From NCBI GenBank assembly GCA_949289445.1, contig CASEOD010000136.1, forward strand, positions 1 to 64,000: a stretch of 64,000 nt of DNA, in the 5' to 3' direction. The position numbers and the translations under genes were made by a program. The notes under the pieces are model-generated. The model saw only the letters and a program-made list of their open reading frames with translations, was not told the DNA's origin and searched no databases. Source of the stretch: an uncultured Eubacteriales bacterium (GTDB taxonomy: Bacteria; Bacillota; Clostridia; Peptostreptococcales; Anaerovoracaceae). Below are positions 51,435-62,552 of the stretch, in pieces; the first letter of the stretch is position 1, and every line of letters starts with the position of its first letter.

Positions 51435-52181
51435 CTATAGGGTAAGCAGTTCAGGCTCACCATCATTGATAACAACCGTATTTTCATAATGGGCTGCCAG
51501 TTTGCCGTCCGCAGTCACTACAGTCCAGTCATTCATCAGGGTTTCCACTTCGTATCCACCCTGACATATCATCGGCTCAATGGCAAACACCATGCCGCTG
51601 ACCAGTCTCGGCCCTTTTCCCGGTTTTCCGTAGTTGGGAATCTGCGGATCTTCATGCATGTCTCTTCCCACACCGTGACCCACAAAATCGCGAATCACAG
51701 AAAACCCTGCGCTTTCGGCGCATTCCTGAATGGCATGAGAAATGTCAGACAGTCTGTATCCCACTCTGGCATATTTAATACCTTCAAAGAAGCTCTGTCT
51801 TGTCACATCGATAAGACGCTGCGCTTCCGGATCGACCTGACCGACAGCATAAGTCCGTGCCGCATCGCTAACGTAACCCTTGTAGGTGGAGCCTACATCC
51901 ACGCTGACGATGTCTCCTTCCCGTATGATGCGTTTTTCATCAGGAATCCCATGCACGACTTCTTCATTGATGGAAACACAGGCGCTTCCCGGAAATCCTC
52001 CGTACCCTTTGAAGGTCGGAATCATCTTGTGTTTTCTGATGGTCTCCTCTACATACCGATCCACGTCCATAGTGGACATTCCCGGCTTGATGAAATCGGA
52101 AAGCGTATTCAGGATATAAGCGGTTACCTTTCCCGATTCACGCATTAGATCGATTTCCTGCTTAGATTTAATGACAATCAT
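51435..52181 (-). CDS. map: Methionine aminopeptidase type I
   Basis: The 248-residue metalloprotease removes the initiator methionine. The five metal ligands appear in order: SVDVGSTYKGYVSDAARTYAVG (two Asp), GHGVGRDMHEDP (His), FAIEPMI (Glu) and ENTVVI (Glu). The start at 52181 is one base after the adk stop, so the genes are coupled. Confidence 0.97.
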   Translation of the reverse strand: MIVIKSKQEIDLMRESGKVTAYILNTLSDFIKPGMSTMDVDRYVEETIRKHKMIPTFKGYGGFPGSACVSINEEVVHGIPDEKRIIREGDIVSVDVGSTYKGYVSDAARTYAVGQVDPEAQRLIDVTRQSFFEGIKYARVGYRLSDISHAIQECAESAGFSVIRDFVGHGVGRDMHEDPQIPNYGKPGKGPRLVSGMVFAIEPMICQGGYEVETLMNDWTVVTADGKLAAHYENTVVINDGEPELLTL

Positions 52182-52182
52182 T

Positions 52183-52830
52183 CTACTCACCTATAGCTTT
52201 AACGATCTCAGCAAATACTGTATCAAGCGGAAGTGCTCCATCAATAGTTACAATATTGCCTGCCTTCTTGTAGTAATCTACCAGCGGCATAGTCTGGCTG
52301 TTGTAAACTTCGATTCTGTTCTCCACAGTTTCCACTGTGTCGTCAGCTCTCTGAATCAGCTCGCCTCCGCAGAAATCACAAATGCCTTCTTTTTTCGGAG
52401 GAATGTTTACCACATGGAAGGAAGCTCCGCAGGATTTGCAGACTCTTCTTCCCGTCAGTCTGGTAATCAGTTCCTCTTTTTCAACCTCGATATCAAGCAC
52501 AACATCCAGCTTCTGACCATGAGCTGCTAAAAACTCATCCAGCTTTTCTGCCTGATATACTGTTCTCGGAAAACCGTCCAACAGGAAACCATCTTTGCAG
52601 TCATCTGCCAGAAGTCTGTCTGTAGCAAGATCTATTACCAGATCATCAGGAACCAGTTCACCTTTGTTCATGTATTCCTGAGCCTTTTTTCCAAGCTCGG
52701 TTCCGTTCTTGATATTTTCTCTGAAAATGTCACCGGTTGAAATATGCGGAATACCATACTTTTCCACGATCTTTACTGCCTGTGTACCCTTTCCGGCTCC
52801 CGGAGGGCCCAACAAAACTGTTCTCAGCAT
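52183..52830 (-). CDS. adk: Adenylate kinase
   Basis: The 215-residue enzyme interconverts AMP, ATP and ADP. P-loop LLGPPGAGKGTQA, AMP site STGDIFRENI, GFPRTVYQAEKLDE, and a lid domain with four zinc cysteines (CKSCGASF and CDFC), typical of Gram-positive relatives. Normal length. It sits between secY and map. Confidence 0.98.
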   Translation of the reverse strand: MLRTVLLGPPGAGKGTQAVKIVEKYGIPHISTGDIFRENIKNGTELGKKAQEYMNKGELVPDDLVIDLATDRLLADDCKDGFLLDGFPRTVYQAEKLDEFLAAHGQKLDVVLDIEVEKEELITRLTGRRVCKSCGASFHVVNIPPKKEGICDFCGGELIQRADDTVETVENRIEVYNSQTMPLVDYYKKAGNIVTIDGALPLDTVFAEIVKAIGE

Positions 52831-52845
52831 TTGCTCATCTCCTCT

Positions 52846-54126
52846 TTATTTCAGAAATCCCTGATAGTTTCTCATAACCATCTGGTTTTCAAGTTGTTTC
52901 ATTGTATCCAGTGCAACACCTACTGCAATCAGCAGAGAAGTTCCTCCGAAGTGAATGTTCATTCCGGTCAGCTGTCCCACCAGTGTCGGCAGGGTCGCAA
53001 TAACTGCCAGGAAAACAGCGCCTACAAATGAAATTCTTGACATAACTCTGCTCAGATATTCAACTGTAGCTTTTCCCGGTCTGATTCCCGGAATAAATCC
53101 GCCGTTCGCCTTCATATTCTGTGCCACTTCCACAGGATTGAAAGTAACCGCTGTGTAGAAATAGTTGAAGAATATGATTAAGATTACATTAAATACTGCA
53201 TATACCCATACTCCCGGGTTTCCTGCAGGAGACAGCCATTTTGTCACAAACTCTGTGAAAGCTGTTCCCGGGAAGAAATATGTGATTGTGAGCGGGAACT
53301 GCAGAATGGACAGTGCAAAGATTACCGGAATAACGCCGGCCTGGTTTACTTTGAGAGGGATGTGGGTGGACTGACCGCCGTACATCTTTCTTCCTACCAC
53401 TCTCTTCGCATACTGTACGGGAATTCTTCTTGTTCCCTGCTGAACCTCGATAATACCCAGAATTACCACGATTGCAAACAGCAGGAAAACCAGCAGGGTT
53501 ACAACGGACAGCTGTCCGTCCGCATACTGGGTCCAGATGCTGCGCAGACCGCTTGGAATTCTGGCTACGATACCGCTGAAGATGATCAGGGAGATACCGT
53601 TGCCGATTCCCTTGTCATTGATCTGTTCTCCCAGCCACATCAGGAAGGCTGTTCCTGCAGTCAGAACCAGAATGATGACTGCAAAGGAGAACCATGTCTG
53701 GTCGATAACAGCCTTGCGGAACAGACCTACGGTCAGTCCCAGAGCCTGAATCAGAGCCAGAACGATGGTCAGATAACGAGTGATCTGAGCCATCTTTTTT
53801 CTTCCTTCTTCACCCTCTTTTGCCAGTCTTTCAAAATACGGGAAAGCGATGGTCAAAAGCTGAATGATAATGGAAGCTGTAATATATGGCGTAATACTTA
53901 AAGCAAAAATGGTGAACTGGCTGAATGAACCGCCGGAAAACAGGTCGAACAGATCGAACAGACCTGTCTCACCGGTGAAAACCTGGGACAGAGTGGCTCT
54001 GTCAATTCCCGGTACAGGAATGTTAGAGCCGATTCTGAATACAACCAGCATCAGCAGAGTGAAAATCATTTTGCTTCTTATTTCAGCAACTTTGAAAGCA
54101 TGTGAAATAGTTTTAAGCATATCCAT
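52846..54126 (-). CDS. secY: Preprotein translocase channel SecY
   Basis: The 426-residue protein has ten membrane helices. Signatures include RIGSNIPVPGID, FSGGSFSQFTIFALSITPYITASIIIQLL (plug and helix 2) and the cytoplasmic RRIPVQYAKR loop. It forms the Sec channel with SecE/SecG. It starts one base beyond rplO. Confidence 0.98.
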   Translation of the reverse strand: MDMLKTISHAFKVAEIRSKMIFTLLMLVVFRIGSNIPVPGIDRATLSQVFTGETGLFDLFDLFSGGSFSQFTIFALSITPYITASIIIQLLTIAFPYFERLAKEGEEGRKKMAQITRYLTIVLALIQALGLTVGLFRKAVIDQTWFSFAVIILVLTAGTAFLMWLGEQINDKGIGNGISLIIFSGIVARIPSGLRSIWTQYADGQLSVVTLLVFLLFAIVVILGIIEVQQGTRRIPVQYAKRVVGRKMYGGQSTHIPLKVNQAGVIPVIFALSILQFPLTITYFFPGTAFTEFVTKWLSPAGNPGVWVYAVFNVILIIFFNYFYTAVTFNPVEVAQNMKANGGFIPGIRPGKATVEYLSRVMSRISFVGAVFLAVIATLPTLVGQLTGMNIHFGGTSLLIAVGVALDTMKQLENQMVMRNYQGFLK

Positions 54127-54127
54127 C

Positions 54128-54568
54128 TTAGATCACCTCTGCCTTTCCTCCAGCAGCTTCGATTTTTTCAATGGCAGACTTAGTAAATTTCTCAGCCTTT
54201 ACTGTCAGCGCCTGGTTCAAAGTTCCGTTTCCGAGAACTTTGATGCCATCCTTTACCTGCTTTACCATTCCTTCTGCCTTCAGCAGTTCAGGGGTTACAA
54301 CAGTACCTGCTTCAAATCTATTAAGATCCTCTACGTTGATAATTGTATATTCAGTAGCCCAAATGTTGGTAAATCCTCTCTTTGGAATACGTCTGTAAAG
54401 CGGCATCTGTCCGCCTTCAAAGCCAAGTCTCACACCGCCGCCGCTTCTGGATTTCTGACCGTTCATACCTCTGCCGCCGGTTTTTCCCTGACCGGTTGCA
54501 GTTCCGCGGCCTCTTCTCTTGCGGTTTTTAGTGGAACCCTCTGCCGCTCTTAATTCGTGCAGTTTCAT
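54128..54568 (-). CDS. rplO: Ribosomal protein L15
   Basis: The 146-residue protein starts [22 protein letters not shown] and has the glycine-rich [17 protein letters not shown] arm. ATG 54568 lies 10-11 bases behind GGAGG; an in-frame GTG at 54580 is inside that site. Confidence 0.97.
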   Translation of the reverse strand: MKLHELRAAEGSTKNRKRRGRGTATGQGKTGGRGMNGQKSRSGGGVRLGFEGGQMPLYRRIPKRGFTNIWATEYTIINVEDLNRFEAGTVVTPELLKAEGMVKQVKDGIKVLGNGTLNQALTVKAEKFTKSAIEKIEAAGGKAEVI

Positions 54569-54588
54569 CTTACCTTGCACCTCCTATC

Positions 54589-54768
54589 TTACAGTTCTTC
54601 TACAGTAACAAGATGCGCAACCTTTGCTACAGCACCGCGAGTTGCAGGTGTGTCGGCTAATTCGACACTTTTATGCATCTTCTTCAGTCCTAACGCTTCC
54701 ACAACCTTTTTCTGTTTAGGGGAAGCGCCGATTGTACTCTTTGTCAATGTGATTTTTAACATAGCCAT
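54589..54768 (-). CDS. rpmD: Ribosomal protein L30
   Basis: A 59-residue protein read from the [23 protein letters not shown] at the start and [13 protein letters not shown] at the end, with the conserved TKSxIG and [11 protein letters not shown] segments of L30. GAGGAA precedes the ATG. It fills the gap between rpsE and rplO. Confidence 0.97.
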   Translation of the reverse strand: MAMLKITLTKSTIGASPKQKKVVEALGLKKMHKSVELADTPATRGAVAKVAHLVTVEEL

Positions 54769-54780
54769 TTAACGTTCCTC

Positions 54781-55284
54781 CTAACCTAAGATTTCTTCAG
54801 GGGCTTTGCCTCTCAGTTTTGCAACCTTTTCTACGGTCATCAGAGTCTTCAGACCTTCCAGTGTTGCATAAGCCATATTTCCTGTATTGCTGGAACCGAT
54901 AGATTTTGCTCTAACGTCCTTGATACCTGCAGCTTCCAGTACGGTACGTACAGAAGAACCTGCGATAACACCGGTACCCTGTGCAGCCGGCATCAGCAGA
55001 ACCTTACCTGCGCCGAAAATACCGATATTTCTGTGTGGGATAGTTGTTCCAACGGTTGGAACATATATTAATTTCTTCTTTGCATCTTCTGTTGCTTTTC
55101 TTACTGCTTCAGGAATTTCCTGTGCCTTGCCGAGTCCAACGCCTACGTAGCCATTGCCGTCACCGACTACTACAGTTACGCTGAATCTCATGTTTCTACC
55201 GCCTTTAACGGTCTTTGCGACACGTCTGATGTTCACGATAGTTTCTTTTAAGTCCAGCTTGGATGCATCAATGATATTACGCAT
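54781..55284 (-). CDS. rpsE: Ribosomal protein S5
   Basis: The 167-residue protein shows [20 protein letters not shown] and [24 protein letters not shown], the S5 double-stranded RNA-binding domain. [19 protein letters not shown] is in the C-terminal domain. Normal length. Confidence 0.98.
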   Translation of the reverse strand: MRNIIDASKLDLKETIVNIRRVAKTVKGGRNMRFSVTVVVGDGNGYVGVGLGKAQEIPEAVRKATEDAKKKLIYVPTVGTTIPHRNIGIFGAGKVLLMPAAQGTGVIAGSSVRTVLEAAGIKDVRAKSIGSSNTGNMAYATLEGLKTLMTVEKVAKLRGKAPEEILG

Positions 55285-55300
55285 TCCTTATCTCCTCCTG

Positions 55301-55666
55301 TTAGAATTTTAATCCGCCCTCACGAGCGCCTTCAGCCAGTTCCTTCACTCTTCCGTGATAGAGGAATCCGCCTCTGTCAAAAGCAACAACTTCGATTCCC
55401 TTTGCCAGCGCTCTCTTTGCGATTGCTTCACCGACTTTCTTTGCAGCTTCCTTGTTTCCGCCGTAGCCGATTTCAGCCTTCAGCTCTTTGTCAAGGGAAG
55501 ATGCAGAAGCTAAAGTGACCTTGTTCACGTCATCGATAATCTGACAAGAAATGTTCTTGTTAGATCTGTAAACGCAAAGTCTAGGCTTCTCAGGAGTTCC
55601 GAATAAATTCTTTCTGACTCTTTCGTGTCTCTTGACACGTCTGTCGTTTCTGCTTTCTTTTGCCAT
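55301..55666 (-). CDS. rplR: Ribosomal protein L18
   Basis: The 121-residue 5S rRNA binder shows [21 protein letters not shown] and the C-terminal [29 protein letters not shown]. Normal length. Confidence 0.98.
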   Translation of the reverse strand: MAKESRNDRRVKRHERVRKNLFGTPEKPRLCVYRSNKNISCQIIDDVNKVTLASASSLDKELKAEIGYGGNKEAAKKVGEAIAKRALAKGIEVVAFDRGGFLYHGRVKELAEGAREGGLKF

Positions 55667-55684
55667 GTTACTTCACTCCTTTCT

Positions 55685-56227
55685 TTATTTAGCTCCGGCT
55701 TTTCCTTCTTTTCTGCGGATAACTTCATTTTCGTACTTGATACCTTTGCCTTTATAAGGTTCAGGAGCTCTCCAAGCTCTGATATTAGCCGCATAATTTC
55801 CGATAGCTGCTTTATCAATACCCTTAACAACTACAGTTGTAGCATCAGGAACCTCAGTGGTGATTCCTTCAGGGTCCTCCATTTCTACAGGATGGGAATA
55901 GCCAAGGTTCATAACCAGAGTATTACCCTTTTTCTCTGCTCTGTAGCCTACACCTACCAACAGGAGTTTCTTTTCGTAACCTTCGGTTACACCGACTACC
56001 ATATTGTTTACCAGTGTTCTTGCAAGACCGTGCTGAGATCTGTATTCTCTCGCATCAGAATCTCTGGTAAATAAAATTTCGTTTTCTTTTACTTCTAAAT
56101 TGATTAATTTGCTTACCTGTTCCTGCAGCTGGCCTTTAGGGCCTTTTACTGTTACCATATTGTTTGCATCTACAGTAACCTCTACACCGGCAGGAAGTGC
56201 AACAGGTCTCTTACCTATTCTTGACAT
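55685..56227 (-). CDS. rplF: Ribosomal protein L6
   Basis: The 180-residue protein starts [20 protein letters not shown] and ends [26 protein letters not shown], the conserved C-terminus. Two L6 repeats are present. Confidence 0.98.
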   Translation of the reverse strand: MSRIGKRPVALPAGVEVTVDANNMVTVKGPKGQLQEQVSKLINLEVKENEILFTRDSDAREYRSQHGLARTLVNNMVVGVTEGYEKKLLLVGVGYRAEKKGNTLVMNLGYSHPVEMEDPEGITTEVPDATTVVVKGIDKAAIGNYAANIRAWRAPEPYKGKGIKYENEVIRRKEGKAGAK

Positions 56228-56240
56228 TTTTAATTACCTC

Positions 56241-56639
56241 CTACCATACATAACAGATGACTTCGCCGCCGACACCCAGCTGTCTGGCTTTTTTATCGCT
56301 GATAACTCCCTTGGAAGTGGAGATGATAGCGATTCCCAGTCCGCCCAGTACCTTTGGTACTTCGTTGGCCTTAGCATAAACCTTCAGGCCCGGCTTTGAA
56401 ATCTTCTTAATTCCAGTGATAACTCTTTCTTTACCTGCACCATACTTCATCTGTACTTTGATGATGCCCTGCTTATTGTCGTCTATAATATCAAAGCCGT
56501 TAATGTAGCCTTCTTCCAGCAAAATCTCCGCAATGGATTTTTTAATCTTGGATGCAGGGATTTCAACTGTTTCGTGACCTACAGTGTTGGCATTTCTGAT
56601 TCTGGTCAGCATATCTGCTATTGGATCTGTCATTGTCAT
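56241..56639 (-). CDS. rpsH: Ribosomal protein S8
   Basis: The 132-residue protein starts [21 protein letters not shown] and ends [22 protein letters not shown]. The first ATG fits AGGAG, 10 bases ahead, better than the second. Confidence 0.98.
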   Translation of the reverse strand: MTMTDPIADMLTRIRNANTVGHETVEIPASKIKKSIAEILLEEGYINGFDIIDDNKQGIIKVQMKYGAGKERVITGIKKISKPGLKVYAKANEVPKVLGGLGIAIISTSKGVISDKKARQLGVGGEVICYVW

Positions 56640-56816
56640 TACAGTATATCTCCTTCCTCTTGCGTGGTTCGGAACCTCCGGCCGTATCTTTAAACCAGAC
56701 CCGGTGCGGTAAATTTCACCAAATCACAGCTTTGGGAATTTCTCGCACGAGACCTGTCAGCGATTCCCTTTGGGAATCGGACCGGGGCTTCGCCTTCGCA
56801 CTGATTTAACTTACTT
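56640..56816 (-). other. Unusual 177-base spacer between rpsZ and rpsH
   Basis: No gene is seen. GATTCCC-TTT-GGGAATC (56762-56778) is a perfect hairpin, GGTTC-G-GAACC occurs near 56668, and a GC-rich GGGGCTTCGCC block lies near 56785. These genes are nearly contiguous in most bacteria. A regulatory site for S8 or an inserted small element is possible. Confidence 0.5.
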
Positions 56817-57002
56817 TTACCAGCTAGCTTTTCTTACGCCGGGAATTTCACCCTTGTAAGCAAGCTCTCTGAAACAGATACGGCAAATACCGTATTTCTT
56901 CAATACAGAGTGAGGTCTTCCACAAAGTCTGCATCTGGTGTATGCGCGAGTGGAGTACTTTGGTTTTCTCTGCTGCTTTACTTTCAAAGAAGTCTTTGCC
57001 AT
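56817..57002 (-). CDS. rpsZ: Ribosomal protein S14, zinc type
   Basis: The 61-residue short form has both CxxC pairs (CRLC and CRIC) of the zinc-binding S14 typical of Gram-positive bacteria and ends [11 protein letters not shown]. Confidence 0.98.
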   Translation of the reverse strand: MAKTSLKVKQQRKPKYSTRAYTRCRLCGRPHSVLKKYGICRICFRELAYKGEIPGVRKASW

Positions 57003-57014
57003 GTCTACCTCCTA

Positions 57015-57557
57015 CTATTTCTCAAACGGCATACCCAGAAGTTCCAGCAGCGCAGCTGCTTCTTCGTCAGTTTTAGCCGTTGTGGTAAATACAATGTTCA
57101 TGCCCTTGATCATGTCTACATCATCATAGTTGATTTCCGGGAAGATTAACTGCTCTTTGATACCCATTGAGTAGTTTCCTCTTCCGTCAAAAGAGTTTCT
57201 GCTGACTCCCTTGAAGTCTCTTACTCTAGGAAGAGAGATGTTGAAGAATTTGTCAACAAATTCGTACATGTTGTCTCCTCTCAGGGTAACTTTAGCTCCA
57301 ACAGGCATGCCCTGTCTTACCTTGAAGTTTGCGATGGACTTCTTAGCCTTTGTTGTTACAGGTCTCTGACCGCTGATCAGACCCAGTTCTTTTACTGCTG
57401 TTTCCAGAATCTTTGCGTTCTCTTTTGCTTCGCCAAGACCCATATTTATGGTAACCTTTACAAGTTTAGGAACTTCCATTACGTTCTTGTACTGGAATTT
57501 CTCCTGTAAAGCAGGAAATACTTTCGCTTTGTAAGTTTCTCTTAATCTTGCTGTCAA
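57015..57557 (-). CDS. rplE: Ribosomal protein L5
   Basis: The 180-residue 5S binder shows [36 protein letters not shown] and the C-terminal [14 protein letters not shown]. Normal length. Confidence 0.98.
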   Translation of the reverse strand: MTARLRETYKAKVFPALQEKFQYKNVMEVPKLVKVTINMGLGEAKENAKILETAVKELGLISGQRPVTTKAKKSIANFKVRQGMPVGAKVTLRGDNMYEFVDKFFNISLPRVRDFKGVSRNSFDGRGNYSMGIKEQLIFPEINYDDVDMIKGMNIVFTTTAKTDEEAAALLELLGMPFEK

Positions 57558-57574
57558 AATCGTCTCCTCCTTTC

Positions 57575-57880
57575 TTAGTCAATTACGTTTCCGGTTTTTC
57601 TGTTGACTCTGACTTTCTTGCCGCCCTCAACTCTGTAACCGATCTTAACCGGTGCTTTAGCCTTTGCATCGTAGAGCATTACGTTGGAAGCATCGATAGG
57701 TCCCTCAATATGCTTGATTTCAGCTTTTTCGGTTCTGGTCTGCTTCTGGTGCTTAGTCTGAATGTTCACACCTTCTACAACTACTCTGTTTTCTTTAGGC
57801 ATAGCCTTCAGGACTTTGCCTGTTTTGCCCTTATCTTTTCCAGTAATTACAATTACTGTATCATCCTTTTTAATACGCAT
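57575..57880 (-). CDS. rplX: Ribosomal protein L24
   Basis: The 101-residue protein starts [23 protein letters not shown], the KOW motif. ATG 57880 follows AGGAGG; the frame to 57922 overlaps rplN and is not used. Confidence 0.97.
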   Translation of the reverse strand: MRIKKDDTVIVITGKDKGKTGKVLKAMPKENRVVVEGVNIQTKHQKQTRTEKAEIKHIEGPIDASNVMLYDAKAKAPVKIGYRVEGGKKVRVNRKTGNVID

Positions 57881-57893
57881 CTTGCAACACCTC

Positions 57894-58268
57894 CTACAGT
57901 ACTTCTGGTGCCAATGACACAATCTTCATAAAGCCCTTATCTCTGAGCTCTCTGGCAACAGGTCCGAAGATACGTGTTCCCACTGGACTCTTGTCTTCTT
58001 TATCTTTAATGATTACTGCAGCGTTCTGGTCAAACTTTACATAGCTGCCGTCAGCTCTTCTGGCGCCCTTCTTTGTTCTAACCACTACAGCCTTCACAAC
58101 GTCTCCTTTTTTAACGACGCCGCCCGGGGTTGCTTCCTTAACAGCACAAACGATTACATCACCGATATTCGCATACTGACGGGAAGTTCCGCCCAGAATA
58201 CGGATACATAAAAGTTCTTTTGCACCGGAATTGTCAGCAACTTTTAATCTTGTTTCTGTCTGAATCAT
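57894..58268 (-). CDS. rplN: Ribosomal protein L14
   Basis: The 124-residue protein starts [23 protein letters not shown] and contains [28 protein letters not shown]. Normal length. Confidence 0.98.
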   Translation of the reverse strand: MIQTETRLKVADNSGAKELLCIRILGGTSRQYANIGDVIVCAVKEATPGGVVKKGDVVKAVVVRTKKGARRADGSYVKFDQNAAVIIKDKEDKSPVGTRIFGPVARELRDKGFMKIVSLAPEVL

Positions 58269-58282
58269 GATCTGGTGCCTCC

Positions 58283-58543
58283 TTATTTAACTTTCTCAAC
58301 GATGTTCACAAGTCTCCATCTCTTGTCCTTGGACAGAGGTCTTGTCTCCATAATTCTAACTTTGTCGCCAACCTGGCACTCATTGTTTTCATCGTGAGCC
58401 TTCACCTTTTTGGTTCTCTTAACGGCTTTGCCATAAAGGGAATGTCTTACGAAGTCTTCGATTGCAACAACTACAGTCTTATCCATTTTATCGCTTGTAA
58501 CGATGCCGACTTTAGTCTTTCTTCTGTTTCTTTCAACTGCCAT
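58283..58543 (-). CDS. rpsQ: Ribosomal protein S17
   Basis: The 86-residue protein shows [19 protein letters not shown] and [18 protein letters not shown], the S17 OB-fold signatures. Confidence 0.98.
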   Translation of the reverse strand: MAVERNRRKTKVGIVTSDKMDKTVVVAIEDFVRHSLYGKAVKRTKKVKAHDENNECQVGDKVRIMETRPLSKDKRWRLVNIVEKVK

Positions 58544-58561
58544 AATTCACATCCTCCTTTC

Positions 58562-58765
58562 TTAAGCCTGAACCTTTTCCAGTTCTTTTTCTCTGATGAT
58601 AGTCTTTACTCTGGCAATATCTCTCTTAACTTCTCTCATCTTGACAGGGTTTTCGAGCTGGCCTGTCACGTGCTGGAATCTCAGGTTGAACAGTTCTTTT
58701 TTCATCTTTTCCAGCTCGGCTGTAAGCTCGATAGCTGTCATTTCTCTCATCTTCTTTAATTCCAT
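58562..58765 (-). CDS. rpmC: Ribosomal protein L29
   Basis: The 67-residue helical hairpin protein starts [18 protein letters not shown] and has [31 protein letters not shown]. Its start overlaps the rplP stop (TAATG). Confidence 0.98.
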   Translation of the reverse strand: MELKKMREMTAIELTAELEKMKKELFNLRFQHVTGQLENPVKMREVKRDIARVKTIIREKELEKVQA

Positions 58766-59196
58766 TATGCTTCACCACCCTCTGCTGCTTTTTCCTTGAT
58801 GGCAAACTTGCACTTAACCGGCAGCTTATGCATAGCAAGACGCATAGCTTCTCTTGCCTGCTCTTCTGTTACCCCATCAATTTCAAACATTACTCTGCCA
58901 GGTTTTACAACTGCTACCCAGTACTCAGGAGCACCTTTACCGGAACCCATACGTACTTCAGCAGGTTTCTTAGTTACTGACTTGTGCGGGAAAATCTTGA
59001 TATATACTTTACCACCTCTTTTGATCGATCTTGTCATGGCAATACGGGCTGCCTCGATCTGATTGGAGGTGATCCATCCACATTCCTGTGATACCAGGCC
59101 GTATGCACCGTAGGTAATAGTATTGCCTTTGGTTGCTACACCTGTCATTCTACCTCTATGAACTCTTCTGTGTTTAACGCGCTTTGGCATTAACAT
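58765..59196 (-). CDS. rplP: Ribosomal protein L16
   Basis: The 143-residue protein starts [19 protein letters not shown] and contains [25 protein letters not shown]. The start follows AGGAGGA. Normal length. Confidence 0.98.
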   Translation of the reverse strand: MLMPKRVKHRRVHRGRMTGVATKGNTITYGAYGLVSQECGWITSNQIEAARIAMTRSIKRGGKVYIKIFPHKSVTKKPAEVRMGSGKGAPEYWVAVVKPGRVMFEIDGVTEEQAREAMRLAMHKLPVKCKFAIKEKAAEGGEA

Positions 59197-59222
59197 GGCT
59201 TAGTTCCTCCTTTCTCTATGGC

Positions 59223-60092
59223 CTATTCTTCAGTAGCTTCTGCAGCAGGTGCTGCTTCTGCCTGTGCTTCGATTTTCTTTGGCTCTTCCTTCGGAGTCTT
59301 TCTGACTCTTGGATTTACGGCCTTCGGAGCTTCGTTTCTTTCGCCGCGATCATTTCTTCTTCTGTCGCCGCGTCTGTCGTTTCTTCTTCTGTCGCCGTCT
59401 TTTCTGCCTCTTCTCTCTCTCTTGTCGCGTTTTTCTTCGCGAACCGGGCTCTGTAATCCCTTGTCAAGAATCTCTCCGTGGTTGATCCATACTTTAACGC
59501 CGATCTTTCCGTAAGTGGTATCTGCTTCTGCAAATCCATAATCGATATCAGCTCTTAAAGTGTGAAGAGGAACGTTACCTTCACTGTATTTTTCGCTTCT
59601 TGCGATTTCAGCGCCGGCCAGTCTTCCGGAACAGAGAACTTTGATTCCCTTAGCGCCGGCTTTCATAGTTCTGCCGATTGCCTGTTTCATAGCTCTTCTG
59701 AAAGATACACGTCTTTCCAGAGCCTGTGCAATGCTTTCAGCTGTCAGCTGCGCATCCAGTTCCGCTCTTCTGACTTCTTCAATGGAAATTTCCACTTCTT
59801 TTTTTGTCAGTTTAACCAGAGCAGCCTTCAGTTCGTCGACACCGTTTCCGGATCTTCCGATAACCATACCAGGTCTTGCGGTTAAAACAATGACTCTGAT
59901 CTTGTTCTCTGCAGCTCTTTCGATTAAAACTTTAGAAACGCCTGCAGCGTATAATTTTTTCTTTACGTATTCTCTGACTTTATTATCTTCAACGAGCATG
60001 TCTGCAAAGTTGTGCTTGTCTGCATACCATTTGGAATTCCAGTCTTTGATTACGCCCACTCTCAATCCATGCGGACTTACTTTCTGACCCAT
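59223..60092 (-). CDS. rpsC: Ribosomal protein S3 with a long charged C-terminal tail
   Basis: Residues 1-215 are ordinary S3: [23 protein letters not shown], the KH domain around [14 protein letters not shown], and [19 protein letters not shown]. Residues 218-289 add a low-complexity tail, first Arg/Lys/Asp repeats ([16 protein letters not shown] at 234-249), then an acidic, Ala-rich end. The tail is open and in frame to the stop, so it is not a frameshift product. It lies at the mRNA entry site and may add RNA contacts. Confidence 0.97.
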   Translation of the reverse strand: MGQKVSPHGLRVGVIKDWNSKWYADKHNFADMLVEDNKVREYVKKKLYAAGVSKVLIERAAENKIRVIVLTARPGMVIGRSGNGVDELKAALVKLTKKEVEISIEEVRRAELDAQLTAESIAQALERRVSFRRAMKQAIGRTMKAGAKGIKVLCSGRLAGAEIARSEKYSEGNVPLHTLRADIDYGFAEADTTYGKIGVKVWINHGEILDKGLQSPVREEKRDKRERRGRKDGDRRRNDRRGDRRRNDRGERNEAPKAVNPRVRKTPKEEPKKIEAQAEAAPAAEATEE

Positions 60093-60110
60093 ACTGGTGA
60101 ACCTCCTATC

Positions 60111-60446
60111 TTAGTCTCTTTCCTTCAGAGTCACGCCAACGTGGCTGGATCTCTTGAGGATGATTGATGCTCTACCCTGTGAACCGGCTCTCCATCTCTT
60201 CATTGTAGGGCCCTGATGAGCATAAACTTCTGCAACGTATAAATTGTCCGGATTCATGTCGAAATTGTTCTCTGCGTTTGCGGCTGCTGACTTTACAACC
60301 TTTTCTACAATCTCAGCACCTTTGCCCGGTGTGAATTTCAGAATTGCTAATGCCTCTTCTAAGTCTTTGCCTCTAACCAGGTCAGTTACCGGCTTCAGCT
60401 TGATAGGAGACATTCTCACATATTTTGCAACTGCTTTTGCTTCCAT
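60111..60446 (-). CDS. rplV: Ribosomal protein L22
   Basis: The 111-residue protein shows YVRMSPIKLKPVTDLVRGK and AYVAEVYAHQGPTMKRWRAGSQGRA-like end (EVYAHQGPTMKRWR). The tunnel loop is intact and the length is normal. Confidence 0.98.
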   Translation of the reverse strand: MEAKAVAKYVRMSPIKLKPVTDLVRGKDLEEALAILKFTPGKGAEIVEKVVKSAAANAENNFDMNPDNLYVAEVYAHQGPTMKRWRAGSQGRASIILKRSSHVGVTLKERD

Positions 60447-60462
60447 TTTCTATCTCCTTTTC

Positions 60463-60741
60463 TTATCTAACCTTCGATGACTTATCTGCAGCATGACCTC
60501 TGTAAGTTCTGGTTGGAGCAAATTCTCCAAGCTTGTGTCCTACCATGTCTTCTGTGATATATACAGGAACATGCTTTCTTCCATCATGGACTGCAATCGT
60601 ATGTCCTACCATCTGCGGAAAGATTGTGGATGGTCTGGACCATGTCTTGATGACTTTCTTCTCGTTGGCTTCATTCATGGCCTCGATGGCTTTCAGAAGC
60701 TTCACGTCTACGAAAGGACCTTTTTTAACTGATCTGCTCAT
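60463..60741 (-). CDS. rpsS: Ribosomal protein S19
   Basis: The 92-residue protein starts [16 protein letters not shown] and has [19 protein letters not shown] and [13 protein letters not shown]. Normal length. Confidence 0.98.
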   Translation of the reverse strand: MSRSVKKGPFVDVKLLKAIEAMNEANEKKVIKTWSRPSTIFPQMVGHTIAVHDGRKHVPVYITEDMVGHKLGEFAPTRTYRGHAADKSSKVR

Positions 60742-60757
60742 TTTCTATGCTCCTTCC

Positions 60758-61591
60758 TTATTTCTCATTTCTTCTCTTAACGATATACTGATTTGAAGCC
60801 TTGTTCTTCTTTCTGGTCTTGTAGCCAAGAGCAGGTTTACCCCATGGAGTAACAGGACCTTTACGTCCGATAGGAGCTCTACCTTCACCACCGCCGTGTG
60901 GATGGTCATTCGGGTTCATTACAGAACCTCTTACGGTTGGTCTCCAGCCCATGTGTCTTTTTCTACCTGCTTTACCAATCTGAATGTTGGCGTGATCCAT
61001 ATTGCCGACTTCACCGATGGTGGCTCTGCACTGAATCAGTACTTTTCTAACTTCGCCGGAAGGCAGTCTTACCTGAGCATATTTATCTTCTTTAGCCATA
61101 AGCTGAGCGGCATTTCCTGCAGATCTTGCAAGCTGTCCGCCTTTGCCAGGCTTTAATTCGATGTTATGAATCATGGTACCAACCGGAATATTTGCGATTG
61201 GCAGCGCATTTCCAACTTTGATATCTGCCTCAGGACCGGAGTAGATAACATCTCCGACCTTCAGTTTTTCAGGAGCGATGATATATCTCTTTTCACCGTC
61301 TGCATATACGATCAGCGCAATATTGGCACTTCTGTTCGGATCGTATTCGATTGTCTTAACAGTTCCCGGAATATCGTCCTTGTTTCTCTTGAAGTCGATG
61401 ATTCTGTATTTTGGTCTTGTACCGCCGCCTCTGTGTCTAACGGTGATTTTACCTCTAACGTTTCTTCCTGCGTGTTTCTTTAAAGTTTCTGTCAAAGATT
61501 TCTCAGGCGCTTTTGCTGTGATTTCTTCGAAAGTAGAAACTGTCATACCTCTCTGTCCAGGAGTCGTTGGTTTATATTTTTTAATTCCCAT
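60758..61591 (-). CDS. rplB: Ribosomal protein L2
   Basis: The 277-residue protein of the peptidyl transferase area shows [34 protein letters not shown] and the conserved [19 protein letters not shown]. Normal length. Confidence 0.98.
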   Translation of the reverse strand: MGIKKYKPTTPGQRGMTVSTFEEITAKAPEKSLTETLKKHAGRNVRGKITVRHRGGGTRPKYRIIDFKRNKDDIPGTVKTIEYDPNRSANIALIVYADGEKRYIIAPEKLKVGDVIYSGPEADIKVGNALPIANIPVGTMIHNIELKPGKGGQLARSAGNAAQLMAKEDKYAQVRLPSGEVRKVLIQCRATIGEVGNMDHANIQIGKAGRKRHMGWRPTVRGSVMNPNDHPHGGGEGRAPIGRKGPVTPWGKPALGYKTRKKNKASNQYIVKRRNEK

Positions 61592-61609
61592 TCGTAGCTA
61601 CCTCCTATA

Positions 61610-61900
61610 TTACAGACCCTGGAAGAACTCAATCTCTTTGCTGCTGTCAGTCAGAGTTACGATTGCCTTCTTGTATGCAGCTCTTCTGCCCATGGTTCTT
61701 CCCATTCTCTTTAATTTTCCGTCATAATTCATGATGTTAACTTTTTTTACTTCAACACCAAAGATTTCTTCAACAGCCAGCTTAACCTGAGTTTTGTTAG
61801 CATCTGTTGCAACTTTGAATGTGTACTTTTTGTTCTGGGCCTGGTCCATGCTCTGCTCGGAGATAACCGGCTTGATGATTACGTCGTATGCGGATCTCAT
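61610..61900 (-). CDS. rplW: Ribosomal protein L23
   Basis: The 96-residue tunnel-exit protein shows [14 protein letters not shown] and [25 protein letters not shown]. Its ATG overlaps the rplD stop (TAATG). Confidence 0.98.
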   Translation of the reverse strand: MRSAYDVIIKPVISEQSMDQAQNKKYTFKVATDANKTQVKLAVEEIFGVEVKKVNIMNYDGKLKRMGRTMGRRAAYKKAIVTLTDSSKEIEFFQGL

Positions 61901-62523
61901 TATAAGTACACCTCCTCAATTTTTTCGATTGCTTCTTTTGTTACGATGAAGCTTGTATGGTTTACGATTTCGTAAACGTTCATAGTTCCAACAAGAGCAG
62001 TTTTTACTCCCGGAATGTTTGCTGCGGATCTGATTACGTTTTCATCCTTTTCAGCAGTGATAATCAAGGCTTTCTTAGCTGCCTTTACGTTTTCCAGTAC
62101 CTTGATCATCTCCTTTGTTTTAGGAGCGTCAAACTTCAGTTCATCTAATACGATGATTTCTTTATCTGCAACCTTTGCGGAAAGAACGGACTTCAGAGCC
62201 AGTCTCTTTACCTTCTTAGGCACTGAATATCTGTAGCTTCTTGGCTTCGGTGCGAAAGCGATACCGCCTCCTACCTGTGACGGGTCTGTTGTACTACCCT
62301 GTCTGTGACGGCCTGTACCTTTCTGTCTGAAAGGCTTTCTTCCGCCTCCTCTGACTTCGCCTCTGGTCTTTGCGGACTGAGTGCCCTGTCTCTGGTTTGC
62401 CAGATAATTTACCACGACTGCGTGAACAGCGTTCGCATTTGGTTCGATACCAAAGATTTCATCCTTAAGCTCAATTGTTCCGGCTTCAGCTCCGGCCATG
62501 TTAAGCATTGTTACTTTTGCCAT
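61900..62523 (-). CDS. rplD: Ribosomal protein L4
   Basis: The 207-residue protein has the long loop [29 protein letters not shown] and the C-terminal globular part. L4 can autoregulate the S10 operon in some bacteria. Confidence 0.98.
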   Translation of the reverse strand: MAKVTMLNMAGAEAGTIELKDEIFGIEPNANAVHAVVVNYLANQRQGTQSAKTRGEVRGGGRKPFRQKGTGRHRQGSTTDPSQVGGGIAFAPKPRSYRYSVPKKVKRLALKSVLSAKVADKEIIVLDELKFDAPKTKEMIKVLENVKAAKKALIITAEKDENVIRSAANIPGVKTALVGTMNVYEIVNHTSFIVTKEAIEKIEEVYL

Positions 62524-62552
62524 GATGCGCTTCCTCCTTTCTGAAGTCTATT

